Assembly (NCBI RefSeq): GCF_900116565.1
Contig: NZ_FPCJ01000001.1
Coordinates: 2,662,540-2,726,539, forward strand
Direction: 5' to 3'
Length of the DNA stretch: 64,000 nt
DNA from: Thermoflavifilum thermophilum
GTDB taxonomy: Bacteria; Bacteroidota; Bacteroidia; Chitinophagales; Chitinophagaceae
Both the position numbers and the translations under genes were made by a program. Shown here piece by piece: positions 44,967 through 53,468 of this stretch. How positions within the stretch are numbered: the first letter of the stretch is position 1; each line of letters begins with the position of its first letter. The notes under the pieces were generated by a model, which worked only from the letters and a program-made list of their open reading frames with translations, had not been told where the DNA came from and searched no databases.

Positions 44967-45422
44967 TTATCCCCTCAATTTATCCAGCAAATGACTTAAA
45001 GATGCAGCTTCCCGCTCCGATAAGCGTCCTTTCAGTGTTTCGTGAGTTTGCTCCATCATGTGATTCATTTTTTCCAGGAGTTCAATGCCTGCCTGGGTAA
45101 GGGTTATATCCATTTTTCTGCGGTTGGTTGGACAAAGATTGCGCTGGATCAAACCTTTCCTCTCCAGCTTGTCGAGCAGGCGAGTGAGATCGTTGGCTTT
45201 ATCCAGCATCACTTCCTTGATTTCGCCCGGACATACAGGCTTGGGATGACGTCCCCTGAGAATGCGCATCACATTGAAATGTTGGGGCAATAAATCGAAA
45301 GGCTTCAGTATTCTCACCTGCTCGTCGCGCAGGCAATTGGCTGTATAGATGAGGTTTACCAGCGCCTTCTGGTAAACATCCTGAAATTTCGATTGTTTGA
45401 TGGCTTCTTCAATTCGGGTCAT
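44967..45422 (-). CDS. MarR-family transcriptional regulator
   Basis: 151 residues. The winged helix-turn-helix of MarR proteins is visible in CPGEIKEVMLDKANDLTRLLDKLERKGLIQR, followed by the wing CPTNRRKMDITLTQAG. It probably bound DNA near its own promoter and controlled the adjacent yceI gene, which is now broken. Ligand unknown. Confidence 0.85.
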   Translation of the reverse strand: MTRIEEAIKQSKFQDVYQKALVNLIYTANCLRDEQVRILKPFDLLPQHFNVMRILRGRHPKPVCPGEIKEVMLDKANDLTRLLDKLERKGLIQRNLCPTNRRKMDITLTQAGIELLEKMNHMMEQTHETLKGRLSEREAASLSHLLDKLRG

Positions 45423-45485
45423 ATCAACCTAAATATGAAAGCAAAGATAAAATAAATATTTATTTGTTGTAACAAAATTCGAAAA

Positions 45486-46160
45486 TTAGTTAGATTTTCT
45501 TTCACCAAATATCAGGCTGCCGATGCGCACCATGGTGCTACCCTCCTCCACCGCAATCCGATAATCGTGACTCATGCCCATGGATAGCTCGCTGAAGTCT
45601 GGATTATCGGAAAAATATGTTTGTTTGAGTTGATCAAATAAAAGTTTCAGGTAATGGAATTCATTTCGGATAACTTCTAAGTTGTCAGTGAAAGTAGCCA
45701 TACCCATCAGTCCGATGATTCGGGCATGTGGCCAGGCCTGGTGTTGTTTCAGCAACTCATGCAGGGAAGCCTCATCCAGTCCGAATTTGGTTTTTTCTTT
45801 GGCGATATGAACCTGCAACATCACCGGTATTGTGCGTTGGCATTTTTCAGCCTGGCGGTCAATTTCCTGCAGCACTCGGATACTGTCAACCGATTGAATG
45901 CAGTGGATAAAAGGAGCTATATACTTTACCTTATTGGTTTGCAGATGACCGATGAAATGCCAGCGGATATCTTTAGGCAATACTTTTTGTTTGGATACTA
46001 ACTCTTGTACGTAGTTTTCGCCAAAATCACGCTGTCCTTTTTCATACAAGGCAAGAATAGCATCAGTTGGGAAGGTCTTGGAAACGGCAATCAGCTTCAC
46101 GTTGCGGGGTTGCAATTCCTGCAGCAGTTGCCGGTAGGCTGAGAAATCAACAGAGGCCAT
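45486..46160 (-). CDS. YggS-type pyridoxal phosphate homeostasis protein
   Basis: 224 residues of the alanine racemase-like TIM barrel family without a second domain. The PLP-binding Lys lies in KLIAVSKTFP, followed by FGENYVQEL and WHFIGHLQTNKVK; the phosphate site GMSHDYRIAVEEGSTMVRIGS ends the protein. Members hold PLP and affect amino-acid and B6 balance. It is 16 nt downstream of the acyl-CoA dehydrogenase gene. Confidence 0.92.
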   Translation of the reverse strand: MASVDFSAYRQLLQELQPRNVKLIAVSKTFPTDAILALYEKGQRDFGENYVQELVSKQKVLPKDIRWHFIGHLQTNKVKYIAPFIHCIQSVDSIRVLQEIDRQAEKCQRTIPVMLQVHIAKEKTKFGLDEASLHELLKQHQAWPHARIIGLMGMATFTDNLEVIRNEFHYLKLLFDQLKQTYFSDNPDFSELSMGMSHDYRIAVEEGSTMVRIGSLIFGERKSN

Positions 46161-46176
46161 GTCGCAAAGATAAGGT

Positions 46177-47325
46177 TTAGCCGTGCTGTTGGAGGATATG
46201 CCGGCTGATGATCAGTCGCTGGATTTCGGAAGTCCCTTCATAAATCTGGGTGATTTTGGCATCGCGCATCATCCGTTCCACATGATATTCTTTCACATAG
46301 CCATAGCCGCCGTGAATCTGTACGGCTTCGATGGTTGCCCACATGGCCACTTCAGAAGCGTATAATTTGGCCATGGAGCTATACAAGCCAAAAGGCCGGT
46401 TCTGGTCTTTTTCCCAGGCAGCCTTCCACACCAGCCTGCGGGCTGCTTCTATGCGGGTGGCCATGTCGGCCAGCTTGAACTGAATGGCCTGGTGTTGAGC
46501 TATAGGCACCCCAAACGCTTTTCTTTGCGTAGCATAGTGCAATGCCCGTTCATAAGCTCCGGCTGCAATACCCAGCGCCTGTGCAGCAATCCCAATGCGT
46601 CCGCCTTCGAGGGTCCTCATGGCAAACTTAAACCCAAAGCCATCTTCGCCTATGCGGTTTTCTTTGGGTACTTTCACATCTTGAAAAGTAACAGAGCGGG
46701 TATCGCTGCCACGAATTCCCATTTTATTTTCTTTAGGACCCAGAATTACGCCTGGCCAATCGCTTTCCACAATAAAGGTGTTGATGCCATGGCTGCCCCG
46801 TTCGGGATGGGTTTGTGCCATGACCAGGAACACTTTGGCAATGCCGGCATTGGTAATCCAGTTTTTTACCCCGTTAAGCAAGTAATAATCCCCACAATCC
46901 TGAGCGGTGGTATGCTGAGCTGAAGCATCTGAACCGGCCTCGGGTTCGCTCAGCAAAAAAGCCCCCAAACATGCTCCCTTTGCCAGCGGATTTAAATACC
47001 GTTGTTTCTGTTCTTCTGTACCATATTCCTGAATGCCCCAGCAAACCAGTGAGTTATTGACACTCATACACACAGCGGCAGAGGCATCTACCTTTGAAAT
47101 TTCTTCCATAGCCAATACATAGGATAAGGTATCAAGCCCGGCACCCCCGTATTCGGTACGCACCATCATGCCCATAAAACCCAGATCGGCCATTTTGCGG
47201 ATCAGTTCTTCAGGAAAATACTGATGTTCATCCCGATCAATCACGCCCGGCAGCAGTTCCTGTTCTGCAAAATCCTTTGCTGCCTTTCGAATCATCTGAT
47301 GTTCTTCTGATAAAACAAAATCCAT
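46177..47325 (-). CDS. Acyl-CoA dehydrogenase (short-chain/butyryl type)
   Basis: 382 residues, the classic length for butyryl-CoA dehydrogenases. FLLSEPEAGSDASA and WITNAGIAKVFLV are flavin-site signatures, and the catalytic Glu lies in ITQIYEGTSEIQ. It introduces the first double bond in beta-oxidation, with electrons passing to an electron-transfer flavoprotein that is not in the window. It is clearly different from the glutaryl-CoA type enzyme at 9044. Confidence 0.9.
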   Translation of the reverse strand: MDFVLSEEHQMIRKAAKDFAEQELLPGVIDRDEHQYFPEELIRKMADLGFMGMMVRTEYGGAGLDTLSYVLAMEEISKVDASAAVCMSVNNSLVCWGIQEYGTEEQKQRYLNPLAKGACLGAFLLSEPEAGSDASAQHTTAQDCGDYYLLNGVKNWITNAGIAKVFLVMAQTHPERGSHGINTFIVESDWPGVILGPKENKMGIRGSDTRSVTFQDVKVPKENRIGEDGFGFKFAMRTLEGGRIGIAAQALGIAAGAYERALHYATQRKAFGVPIAQHQAIQFKLADMATRIEAARRLVWKAAWEKDQNRPFGLYSSMAKLYASEVAMWATIEAVQIHGGYGYVKEYHVERMMRDAKITQIYEGTSEIQRLIISRHILQQHG

Positions 47326-47526
47326 TGTCCGATTTTTTAAGCAAACTTAATGAGAAATCAGCGCCGGAATAGAAAGCCGTTTAAAATTAGAAACCATTTA
47401 TGGATCAACGTTTTCATCAAGATAAATGTTTAATAAAGCCTTACATTCATTGCAAAAACTTTGGATAAAAAGCCATATATGCATTTTTCTGCATGATGAT
47501 GGATAAGTTCTTGGCTAAAGTTCTGT

Positions 47527-47534
47527 TATATTTG
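47527..47534 (+). promoter_or_regulatory. -7 promoter box of the arginine-deiminase-like gene
   Basis: TATATTTG is a perfect TAnnTTTG match 15 nt before ATG 47550. It lies inside the longer open frame that begins at 47493, which argues for the downstream ATG as the true start. Confidence 0.5.
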
Positions 47535-47549
47535 CGTAAATGGCTAATT

Positions 47550-48992
47550 ATGCGTGATAAGAAAGTGTTTGTGAATGCTGAAATAAGTACATTAAAACGA
47601 TTGCTGATACATAGTCCCGACAGTGGGCTTGGTAAAGTAGTACCATCGAAAGCGCAAGACTGGTTGTTTGAAGATATTGTGCATCTGGATCAGATGCGCA
47701 GGAATGAATATGATTATTTTGTGAAAATATTGCTTTATTTTCTGGATACAAAAAAAATAAAAGGACGAGTCAGAGAAATTGATCATCCGGCGCAGCAACG
47801 TAATTTCTACAAGCCCGGTCATCCTGATTTTCATCATTCAGATAAGGTAATTGAGTTTGAATCTTTACTTATTGATATCCTGGATGATGAAGAAATACGT
47901 CCTACATTGATTGCTTCCGTTTGTGCCATTGAAGGATGTACTTATCAGATTGAACAACAATTGATGCGCCTGCCATCTATAGAGCTTGCCAAAACTTTAC
48001 TGAATGGCACCTTGCCCGATAATCATCAAATGATTTTTGCACCGTTGCCTAATTTGATTTTTACACGTGACCTGGGTGTAGTCATCAAAGATCATATCAT
48101 TCTCAACAAACCAGCAAAGCTTCCCCGCGTACGTGAAGCATTGATCGCCAAATATTTGTTTTACCATCATCCTTATTTTGAGCAATATCACAACCGTATC
48201 ATCGAACTTCCCAACAGTGAGTACCATTTTTTATTGCCCGACGGTGAAAAAGATTACAAAAGAGTTACGCTTGAAGGAGGCGATATCATGATGGTAAGTC
48301 CTGATCATGTATTGATTGGTTGCAGCGAACGTACCACCATGTATGCTGCCAATCAACTAACGCGGTTATTGTTTGAAAAAAATCTGGTATCCAAGGCAAC
48401 CGTGATCAAAATTCCACCCAAACGACAGTTCATGCACATTGATACTATTTTCACGCAGGTTAAAAAAGATACCTGGGTATTGCTGGGTTCTTTATCACGC
48501 GAAGGTGAAGAACTGGAAAAAAAAGAAATTCTTGAAAGTTTACTGGATACCCATGTCAGCGATCAGCTGGTGATCCTGCAGTTTACCCGTGGCCGAGAAG
48601 ATAAACCGGTTCGTTTTGATTATCTGGAAGACTTGCTGGATGATATCAGCCAGAATGATTTGCGGTGCTCCTCTCCTACCCGCTTTATTTATTCTGGAAA
48701 CAATGAATTTCCTTATGGCGATCGCGAACAATGGACGGATTCCTGCAATGTGCTGGCTATCCGCGAAGGAGTGGTGCTGGGATACGACCGGAATACACGC
48801 ACGGCTGAAGCTTTTCAGCAGGCAGGTTTTCAGGTGATATGTGCAGAGCAACTGATTGAAGCTTTTGAACAACAAACGTTGCAACCCGATGAATTGCAAG
48901 ATACCCTGATTCTGATTCCATCGGCAGAGCTTTCACGGGCGCGCGGCGGGCCTCATTGCATGAGCATGCCCTTGTTGCGTGAAAGTATATGA
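47550..48992 (+). CDS. Arginine deiminase-like guanidino-group hydrolase
   Basis: About 480 residues from ATG 47550 (MRDKKVFVNAEISTLKRLL), chosen because a perfect -7 box lies just upstream. Guanidine-modifying fold features: LPNLIFTRDLG, LEGGDIMMVSPDHVLIG with catalytic acid residues, MHIDTIFT (catalytic His) and RGGPHCMSMPL (catalytic Cys). It probably hydrolyses arginine or a related guanidino compound to citrulline and ammonia. The next gene is a second enzyme of the same fold. Confidence 0.8.
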   Translation: MRDKKVFVNAEISTLKRLLIHSPDSGLGKVVPSKAQDWLFEDIVHLDQMRRNEYDYFVKILLYFLDTKKIKGRVREIDHPAQQRNFYKPGHPDFHHSDKVIEFESLLIDILDDEEIRPTLIASVCAIEGCTYQIEQQLMRLPSIELAKTLLNGTLPDNHQMIFAPLPNLIFTRDLGVVIKDHIILNKPAKLPRVREALIAKYLFYHHPYFEQYHNRIIELPNSEYHFLLPDGEKDYKRVTLEGGDIMMVSPDHVLIGCSERTTMYAANQLTRLLFEKNLVSKATVIKIPPKRQFMHIDTIFTQVKKDTWVLLGSLSREGEELEKKEILESLLDTHVSDQLVILQFTRGREDKPVRFDYLEDLLDDISQNDLRCSSPTRFIYSGNNEFPYGDREQWTDSCNVLAIREGVVLGYDRNTRTAEAFQQAGFQVICAEQLIEAFEQQTLQPDELQDTLILIPSAELSRARGGPHCMSMPLLRESI

Positions 48993-49029
48993 AGTTGAAT
49001 ACCAGTTCGTTTATCAGAAGTGTTTGTCT

Positions 49030-49956
49030 ATGACTGCATTTGCTTCCCGTATTCTCATGATCAGGCCGGCTTGTTTTGGATATAATGTTCAAACTTCTGG
49101 CAGCAATGTGTTTCAAAAAAGGCCGGCCATGGCTAATTCGGAAATACAAAAGCATGCTTTGCGGGAATTTGATCGCATGGTGGAATTGCTGCAACAGGCC
49201 GGCATCGTGGTGGAAGTGATACAAGATACACCAGAACCTTGCAAACCTGATGCGGTATTTCCCAACAACTGGATTAGCTTTCATGAACAAGGTGAAGTGG
49301 TGATTTACCCTATGATGGCACCCAATCGCCGATTGGAAAAACGAAAAGATATTGTGGATCATTTGCAGCAAAAAGGTTACCAGGTAACGAAACTGCTGGA
49401 TCTGAGTGCTTATGAGGATGAAGGTAAATATCTGGAAGGTACGGGTAGTATGGTTTTGGATCGGACTAACAAACTCATCTATGCCTGTTTATCAGATCGC
49501 ACGCATGCTGATTTGCTGAAGCTTGTGGCCGATGCATTCCAATATCAGGTTATAGCTTTTCACGCTGTGGATGAACGTAATCATCCCATTTATCACACCA
49601 ATGTGATGATGGCTATTGGACAAAACTTTTCTGTGATTTGCACACAGGCTATTCCGGATCAAAAGGAAAAAAAGCAAGTGCTCGACACATTGCTTGCACA
49701 TCATTCTCAACTGATTGAAATCAGTTTTGCGCAAATGCATGCCTATGCCGGAAATGTACTTTACTTACTCAACCAAACACAGGATCCAGTGATTGTGCTT
49801 AGTGCCAGTGCCTATCAATCCCTCCAACCCTCCCAACGCAAGATACTGGAATCACAGGGCCATCTGGTAATTCCGGAAATTCCCGTGATTGAACAAACCG
49901 GTGGTGGAAGCGTGCGCTGCATGATGGCCGAGATTTTTTTACCTATTTTACCATAA
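49030..49956 (+). CDS. CtlX-like amidinotransferase-fold hydrolase
   Basis: About 308 residues from ATG 49030 (MTAFASRILMIRPACFGYN); an open extension to 48979 overlaps the upstream gene and looks unreal. Features: PDAVFPNNWISFH, LEGTGSMVLDR, IYHTNVMMAIG with the catalytic His, and GGGSVRCMMAEIF with the catalytic Cys. The family includes dimethylarginine hydrolases and the CtlX proteins linked to citrulline use. The tandem with the preceding deiminase-like gene suggests consecutive steps in arginine/citrulline breakdown. Confidence 0.78.
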   Translation: MTAFASRILMIRPACFGYNVQTSGSNVFQKRPAMANSEIQKHALREFDRMVELLQQAGIVVEVIQDTPEPCKPDAVFPNNWISFHEQGEVVIYPMMAPNRRLEKRKDIVDHLQQKGYQVTKLLDLSAYEDEGKYLEGTGSMVLDRTNKLIYACLSDRTHADLLKLVADAFQYQVIAFHAVDERNHPIYHTNVMMAIGQNFSVICTQAIPDQKEKKQVLDTLLAHHSQLIEISFAQMHAYAGNVLYLLNQTQDPVIVLSASAYQSLQPSQRKILESQGHLVIPEIPVIEQTGGGSVRCMMAEIFLPILP

Positions 49957-49962
49957 TCTGCA

Positions 49963-49992
49963 TTTGCAAAGATTTCGGTTGCCTTAATTTTG
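49963..49992 (+). promoter_or_regulatory. Bacteroidota-type promoter of the kdp regulator gene
   Basis: TTTG (49963-49966) and TAATTTTG (49985-49992) are separated by 18 nt, the expected -33/-7 spacing. The regulator ATG is 13 nt downstream, so the leader is short. Confidence 0.6.
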
Positions 49993-50005
49993 TATAAAAA
50001 ATGGC

Positions 50006-51358
50006 ATGCGAAATATCCTGATTGTGGATGATGAGCGAAAGATCAATGACCTCCTTACGCGTTTGCTTAGTCGGGAAGGATTCGATGTGCAGCAGGCTTT
50101 TACCGGTCAGCAGGCAATGAAAGAAATAGACAAAGATCCTGCTGAAGTAGTACTTTGCGATGTGAGACTACCAGATATATCAGGTGTGGAACTTTGCCGG
50201 AAAATCAAGGAAAAATCTCCTCTTACTGAGGTGGTTTTGCTCACAGCCTATGGAAACATTCAGGATGGTATCCAGGCAATGAAAAACGGTGCATTTGACT
50301 ATTTACTAAAAGGAGATGATAATGATAAAATTATCCCTTTAATTCATCGGGCATTTGAAAAAATTTCGCTATCCAGGAAACTTTCCCGTCTTGAAGCCCA
50401 GATGGGCGTGCAAAACAGTTTTGATGACATCATTGCGCACTCCCCTGCTATCCAACAATGTATAGCCTATGCCCGAAAAGTAGCACCCACAGATACAGCC
50501 GTATTACTCAACGGAGAAACCGGAACCGGGAAGGAAGTTTTCGCCCGGGCTATTCATCAGGCCAGTATGCGTTCGGGCAAGAGTTTTATTGCCCTCAATT
50601 GTGCAGCCATACCCAAAGAGCTGATGGAAAGCGAACTTTTCGGTCATGCATCTGGAGCATTTACAGGAGCCACCAAAGCCAAAAAAGGGCTGATTGAGGA
50701 GGCAGACCAGGGCACGTTGTTTCTGGATGAAATCGGAGAAATGCCTCTGGAAATGCAGGCTAAGCTCCTGCGTGTATTGGAATACGGGGAATACGTGCGC
50801 CTGGGTGATCATCGGATGTCCAGGGTGAATGTGAGGCTTATTACAGCAACGAACCGCAACCTGCAGGAAGAAATTAGCAAAGGCAGATTCAGGGAAGATC
50901 TTTACTATCGCATTTCCACATTTCAAATTTATTTGCCGCCCTTACGTGAACGTAGGGAAGATATTATTCCGCTTGCAGAACATTTTATTGCTTATTTTTC
51001 GGGTAAACTAAACAAAAATATCAAACAGATTGATGAAGCGTTCCTGAGGTCTTTGCAGCAATATACCTGGAAAGGCAATATTCGTGAATTAAAAAACATT
51101 ATCGAGCGCAGCATAATTATTGACGATGATCAAGTATTAAGTCAAGATGATTTACCACCCGATTTAACTGTTCAGATTAATCAGCCTGCATCTTCCTCTC
51201 CTTTATCAGCCTTTGATCTGGCAAGTGCTGAGAAAATTCATATCCAAAAAGTATTGAATTACACAAAAGGTAATAAAACCGAGGCCGCGCGTTTGCTCAA
51301 TATTGCTTTGACCACATTATACCGGAAAATAGAACAATACCGCATTGACGCTGATTAG
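50006..51358 (+). CDS. NtrC-type sigma-54-dependent response regulator of the kdp locus
   Basis: 450 residues. The receiver domain has the acidic pair in LIVDDE, phospho-acceptor Asp52 in VVLCDVRLP and a Lys in FDYLLKGD. The AAA+ domain shows Walker A GETGTGKE, the sigma-54 contact loop GAFTGA and Walker [12 protein letters not shown] Fis-type helix-turn-helix ends the protein ([20 protein letters not shown]). A sigma-54 promoter and an inverted repeat lie between it and kdpF. It therefore probably takes the place of the OmpR-type KdpE of enterobacteria; its kinase is likely the one at 57256. Confidence 0.88.
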   Translation: MRNILIVDDERKINDLLTRLLSREGFDVQQAFTGQQAMKEIDKDPAEVVLCDVRLPDISGVELCRKIKEKSPLTEVVLLTAYGNIQDGIQAMKNGAFDYLLKGDDNDKIIPLIHRAFEKISLSRKLSRLEAQMGVQNSFDDIIAHSPAIQQCIAYARKVAPTDTAVLLNGETGTGKEVFARAIHQASMRSGKSFIALNCAAIPKELMESELFGHASGAFTGATKAKKGLIEEADQGTLFLDEIGEMPLEMQAKLLRVLEYGEYVRLGDHRMSRVNVRLITATNRNLQEEISKGRFREDLYYRISTFQIYLPPLRERREDIIPLAEHFIAYFSGKLNKNIKQIDEAFLRSLQQYTWKGNIRELKNIIERSIIIDDDQVLSQDDLPPDLTVQINQPASSSPLSAFDLASAEKIHIQKVLNYTKGNKTEAARLLNIALTTLYRKIEQYRIDAD

Positions 51359-51397
51359 ACTTTCAAATTGCTAATCTTGAATAGCGTTTTGAAAGGG

Positions 51398-51424
51398 TAG
51401 CAAGATATATATAACATCTTGCTA
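51398..51424. promoter_or_regulatory. Candidate enhancer site upstream of the kdp sigma-54 promoter
   Basis: TAGCAAGAT and ATCTTGCTA form a perfect 9-nt inverted repeat with a 9-nt spacer, 47 nt before the -24 box. Two further TTGCTA half-sites lie at 51368 and 51433. It could instead be a terminator hairpin of the regulator gene; the extra half-sites favour protein binding. Confidence 0.5.
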
Positions 51425-51470
51425 TTTCTAATTTGCTAATTTACACCCAATTATTGCATATTACCCCGTG

Positions 51471-51485
51471 TGGCATCCGGATTGC
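51471..51485 (+). promoter_or_regulatory. Sigma-54 promoter of the kdp operon
   Basis: TGGCATCCGGATTGC has the invariant GG-N10-GC spacing and close match to TGGCAC-N5-TTGC. It lies 43 nt before the 26-codon ORF and downstream of a sigma-54 activator gene. Confidence 0.75.
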
Positions 51486-51528
51486 AAAATCTTAAAGCAA
51501 ATAGAAAAATCTCAAAAAAACTGGATGT

Positions 51529-51609
51529 ATGGTCTTTTTGTTTCTGCTGATTGGCATTCTGTTTTTCTGGTTATTTGATTTATTAATTGATTGGATCAAT
51601 GAATTTTAA
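51529..51609 (+). CDS. 26-residue membrane peptide upstream of kdpF
   Basis: ATG to TAA encodes one hydrophobic helix (VFLFLLIGILFFWLFDLL) followed by an acidic end IDWINEF. It lies between the sigma-54 promoter and kdpF, 9 nt before the kdpF ATG, in the same direction. No family recognised; it could be a second small Kdp subunit, a regulator or a chance ORF. Confidence 0.45.
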   Translation: MVFLFLLIGILFFWLFDLLIDWINEF

Positions 51610-51618
51610 TTGTATTCT

Positions 51619-51693
51619 ATGATAATCATCATAATTTCTTTCCTGGTATTCGTATATCTGGTGTATGTACTGCTAAAACCAGATAAGTTTTAA
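51619..51693 (+). CDS. kdpF: KdpF, small subunit of the potassium-transporting ATPase
   Basis: 24 residues with a single membrane helix (IIIIISFLVFVYLVYVLL) and the KPDKF end typical of KdpF. It stands immediately before kdpA (5-nt gap), the standard kdpFABC order. KdpF stabilises the complex in the inner membrane. Confidence 0.8.
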   Translation: MIIIIISFLVFVYLVYVLLKPDKF

Positions 51694-51698
51694 GGCAA

Positions 51699-53438
51699 TT
51701 GAGTAACCAAATAAATATTTATCAATCAATGGGATCTATATTATTCAGCCATCTTGCGGGTATAGTAGTTACCTATTTGCTTACGGTTTTCATAGGCATC
51801 GTCCTTGGCAGATATATGTATAAAGTTTATTCAGGTGATCCAACCTGGAGTGATACTTTATTTGTCCCAATCGAAAAATTGATTTTTAGAGTATGCCGCA
51901 TTCATGCAAAGGAGGAATTTGATTGGAAAGACAATATGAAAATGATGCTGAGCATAAATCTGATCTGGTTTATAATCAGCATGTTATTGCTGACAAACAT
52001 GAAATGGCTTCCACTAAATCCGAATCATATTTCCTCCATGTCGCCTGACCTTGCATTTAACACTACCATTTCATTTTTAGTGAATTGCGATTTGCAGACA
52101 TATATTCCGGAAACCCAGATTTCATATCTGGGTCAAATATGGTTAATGTTTTTACAATTTGTTTCTGCTGCCACAGGCATGGCTGCCTGTATACTTATTT
52201 TCAGAGCATTTCGTGAAAAATCATTGAGCAGAATAGGCAACTTTGAAGTGTATTTTGTAAAGAGTATCACCCGCATTCTCTTGCCTTTATCATTGTTATT
52301 ATCTATAATCTTTATCTGGAGAGGCATGCCGATGAATTTTGCGGCTAATCAGCATATCATCACATTGGAACATCACAAACAGACCATTGCGGAGGGGCCT
52401 GTGGCTGCATTTGTGCCTATCAAACATCTGGGAACCAATGGGGGAGGCTTCTTCAATGCAAACAGTGCGCATCCTTTTGAAAATCCGGATTATCTCACCA
52501 ATATGTTGGAAATGATAGCACAGGCTGTGATTCCCATAGGCCTGATCTTTACTTTCGGATATTTTATTCGCAACCGAAAACTTGCATGGATTATATTCTG
52601 CGTGATGACGATGGGCTTTTTGCTGCTGGTTATCCCGAATGTCTGGATGGAAATACAGGGTAATCCTGCAATCAGGGCTTTAGGTATCGATAATCGATTA
52701 GGAAACATGGAAGGAAAAGAAGTACGACTGGGCACTGCTGCGTCTGGTTACTGGAGCGTAATTACCACAGTTATTTCTACTGGATCAACAAATGCCATGC
52801 TTGGCAGTTATATGCCTCTTTCTGCCATGAACATGTTGCTGGGAATGATGGTAAATGCATTTTATGGTGGTGTGGGTGCAGGATTTATCAACTTTTTCAT
52901 TTATCTCATTTTGGCTGTGTTCATTGCAGGGATGATGGTGGGGCGTACACCGGAATTTATGGGAAAGAAAATTGAAGCACGCGAAATGAAGATAGCAGCG
53001 CTTCTGGTATTGCTTCATCCTTTTTTGATCTTGATTGCCACAGCATGGGCAATTTATGTTTATCTGCATCATCCTGTATATCATGCCTGGATCATGAATC
53101 CTGGCCCACATGGTTTTACGGCTATGTTGTATGAATATACCAGTGCTGCAGCCAACAATGGAAGTGCATTTGCCGAATTATCAGCCAACAACCCCTGGTG
53201 GAACATTAGCACAGGTATCGTATTGCTTTTAGGCCGTTATCCATCGATCATAGGTGGAGTGGCTATAGCCGGATTACTGGGGCGTAAGCAATATGTTCCC
53301 CAATCGGCCGGCACGCTGCGGGTAGATACGTATACATTTGGAGTGGTCTTGTTTGCTGTGATTGTGATTATTGCAGCATTGAGCTTTTTCCCTGCCTTAT
53401 CACTGGGTCCAATTGCAGAATATTTTCTCATCCATTGA
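51699..53438 (+). CDS. kdpA: KdpA, potassium-binding subunit
   Basis: 579 residues with about ten membrane segments and four pore loops. The selectivity-filter loop LGTNGGGFFNANSAHPFENP is diagnostic. It binds and passes potassium in the KdpFABC pump. The start used is TTG 51699 (MSNQINIYQSMG); ATG 51729 is also possible and would remove ten residues without touching a membrane segment. Confidence 0.93.
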   Translation: MSNQINIYQSMGSILFSHLAGIVVTYLLTVFIGIVLGRYMYKVYSGDPTWSDTLFVPIEKLIFRVCRIHAKEEFDWKDNMKMMLSINLIWFIISMLLLTNMKWLPLNPNHISSMSPDLAFNTTISFLVNCDLQTYIPETQISYLGQIWLMFLQFVSAATGMAACILIFRAFREKSLSRIGNFEVYFVKSITRILLPLSLLLSIIFIWRGMPMNFAANQHIITLEHHKQTIAEGPVAAFVPIKHLGTNGGGFFNANSAHPFENPDYLTNMLEMIAQAVIPIGLIFTFGYFIRNRKLAWIIFCVMTMGFLLLVIPNVWMEIQGNPAIRALGIDNRLGNMEGKEVRLGTAASGYWSVITTVISTGSTNAMLGSYMPLSAMNMLLGMMVNAFYGGVGAGFINFFIYLILAVFIAGMMVGRTPEFMGKKIEAREMKIAALLVLLHPFLILIATAWAIYVYLHHPVYHAWIMNPGPHGFTAMLYEYTSAAANNGSAFAELSANNPWWNISTGIVLLLGRYPSIIGGVAIAGLLGRKQYVPQSAGTLRVDTYTFGVVLFAVIVIIAALSFFPALSLGPIAEYFLIH

Positions 53439-53468
53439 ACGCTACGAAAATCAAATGATGAAAGTCTT

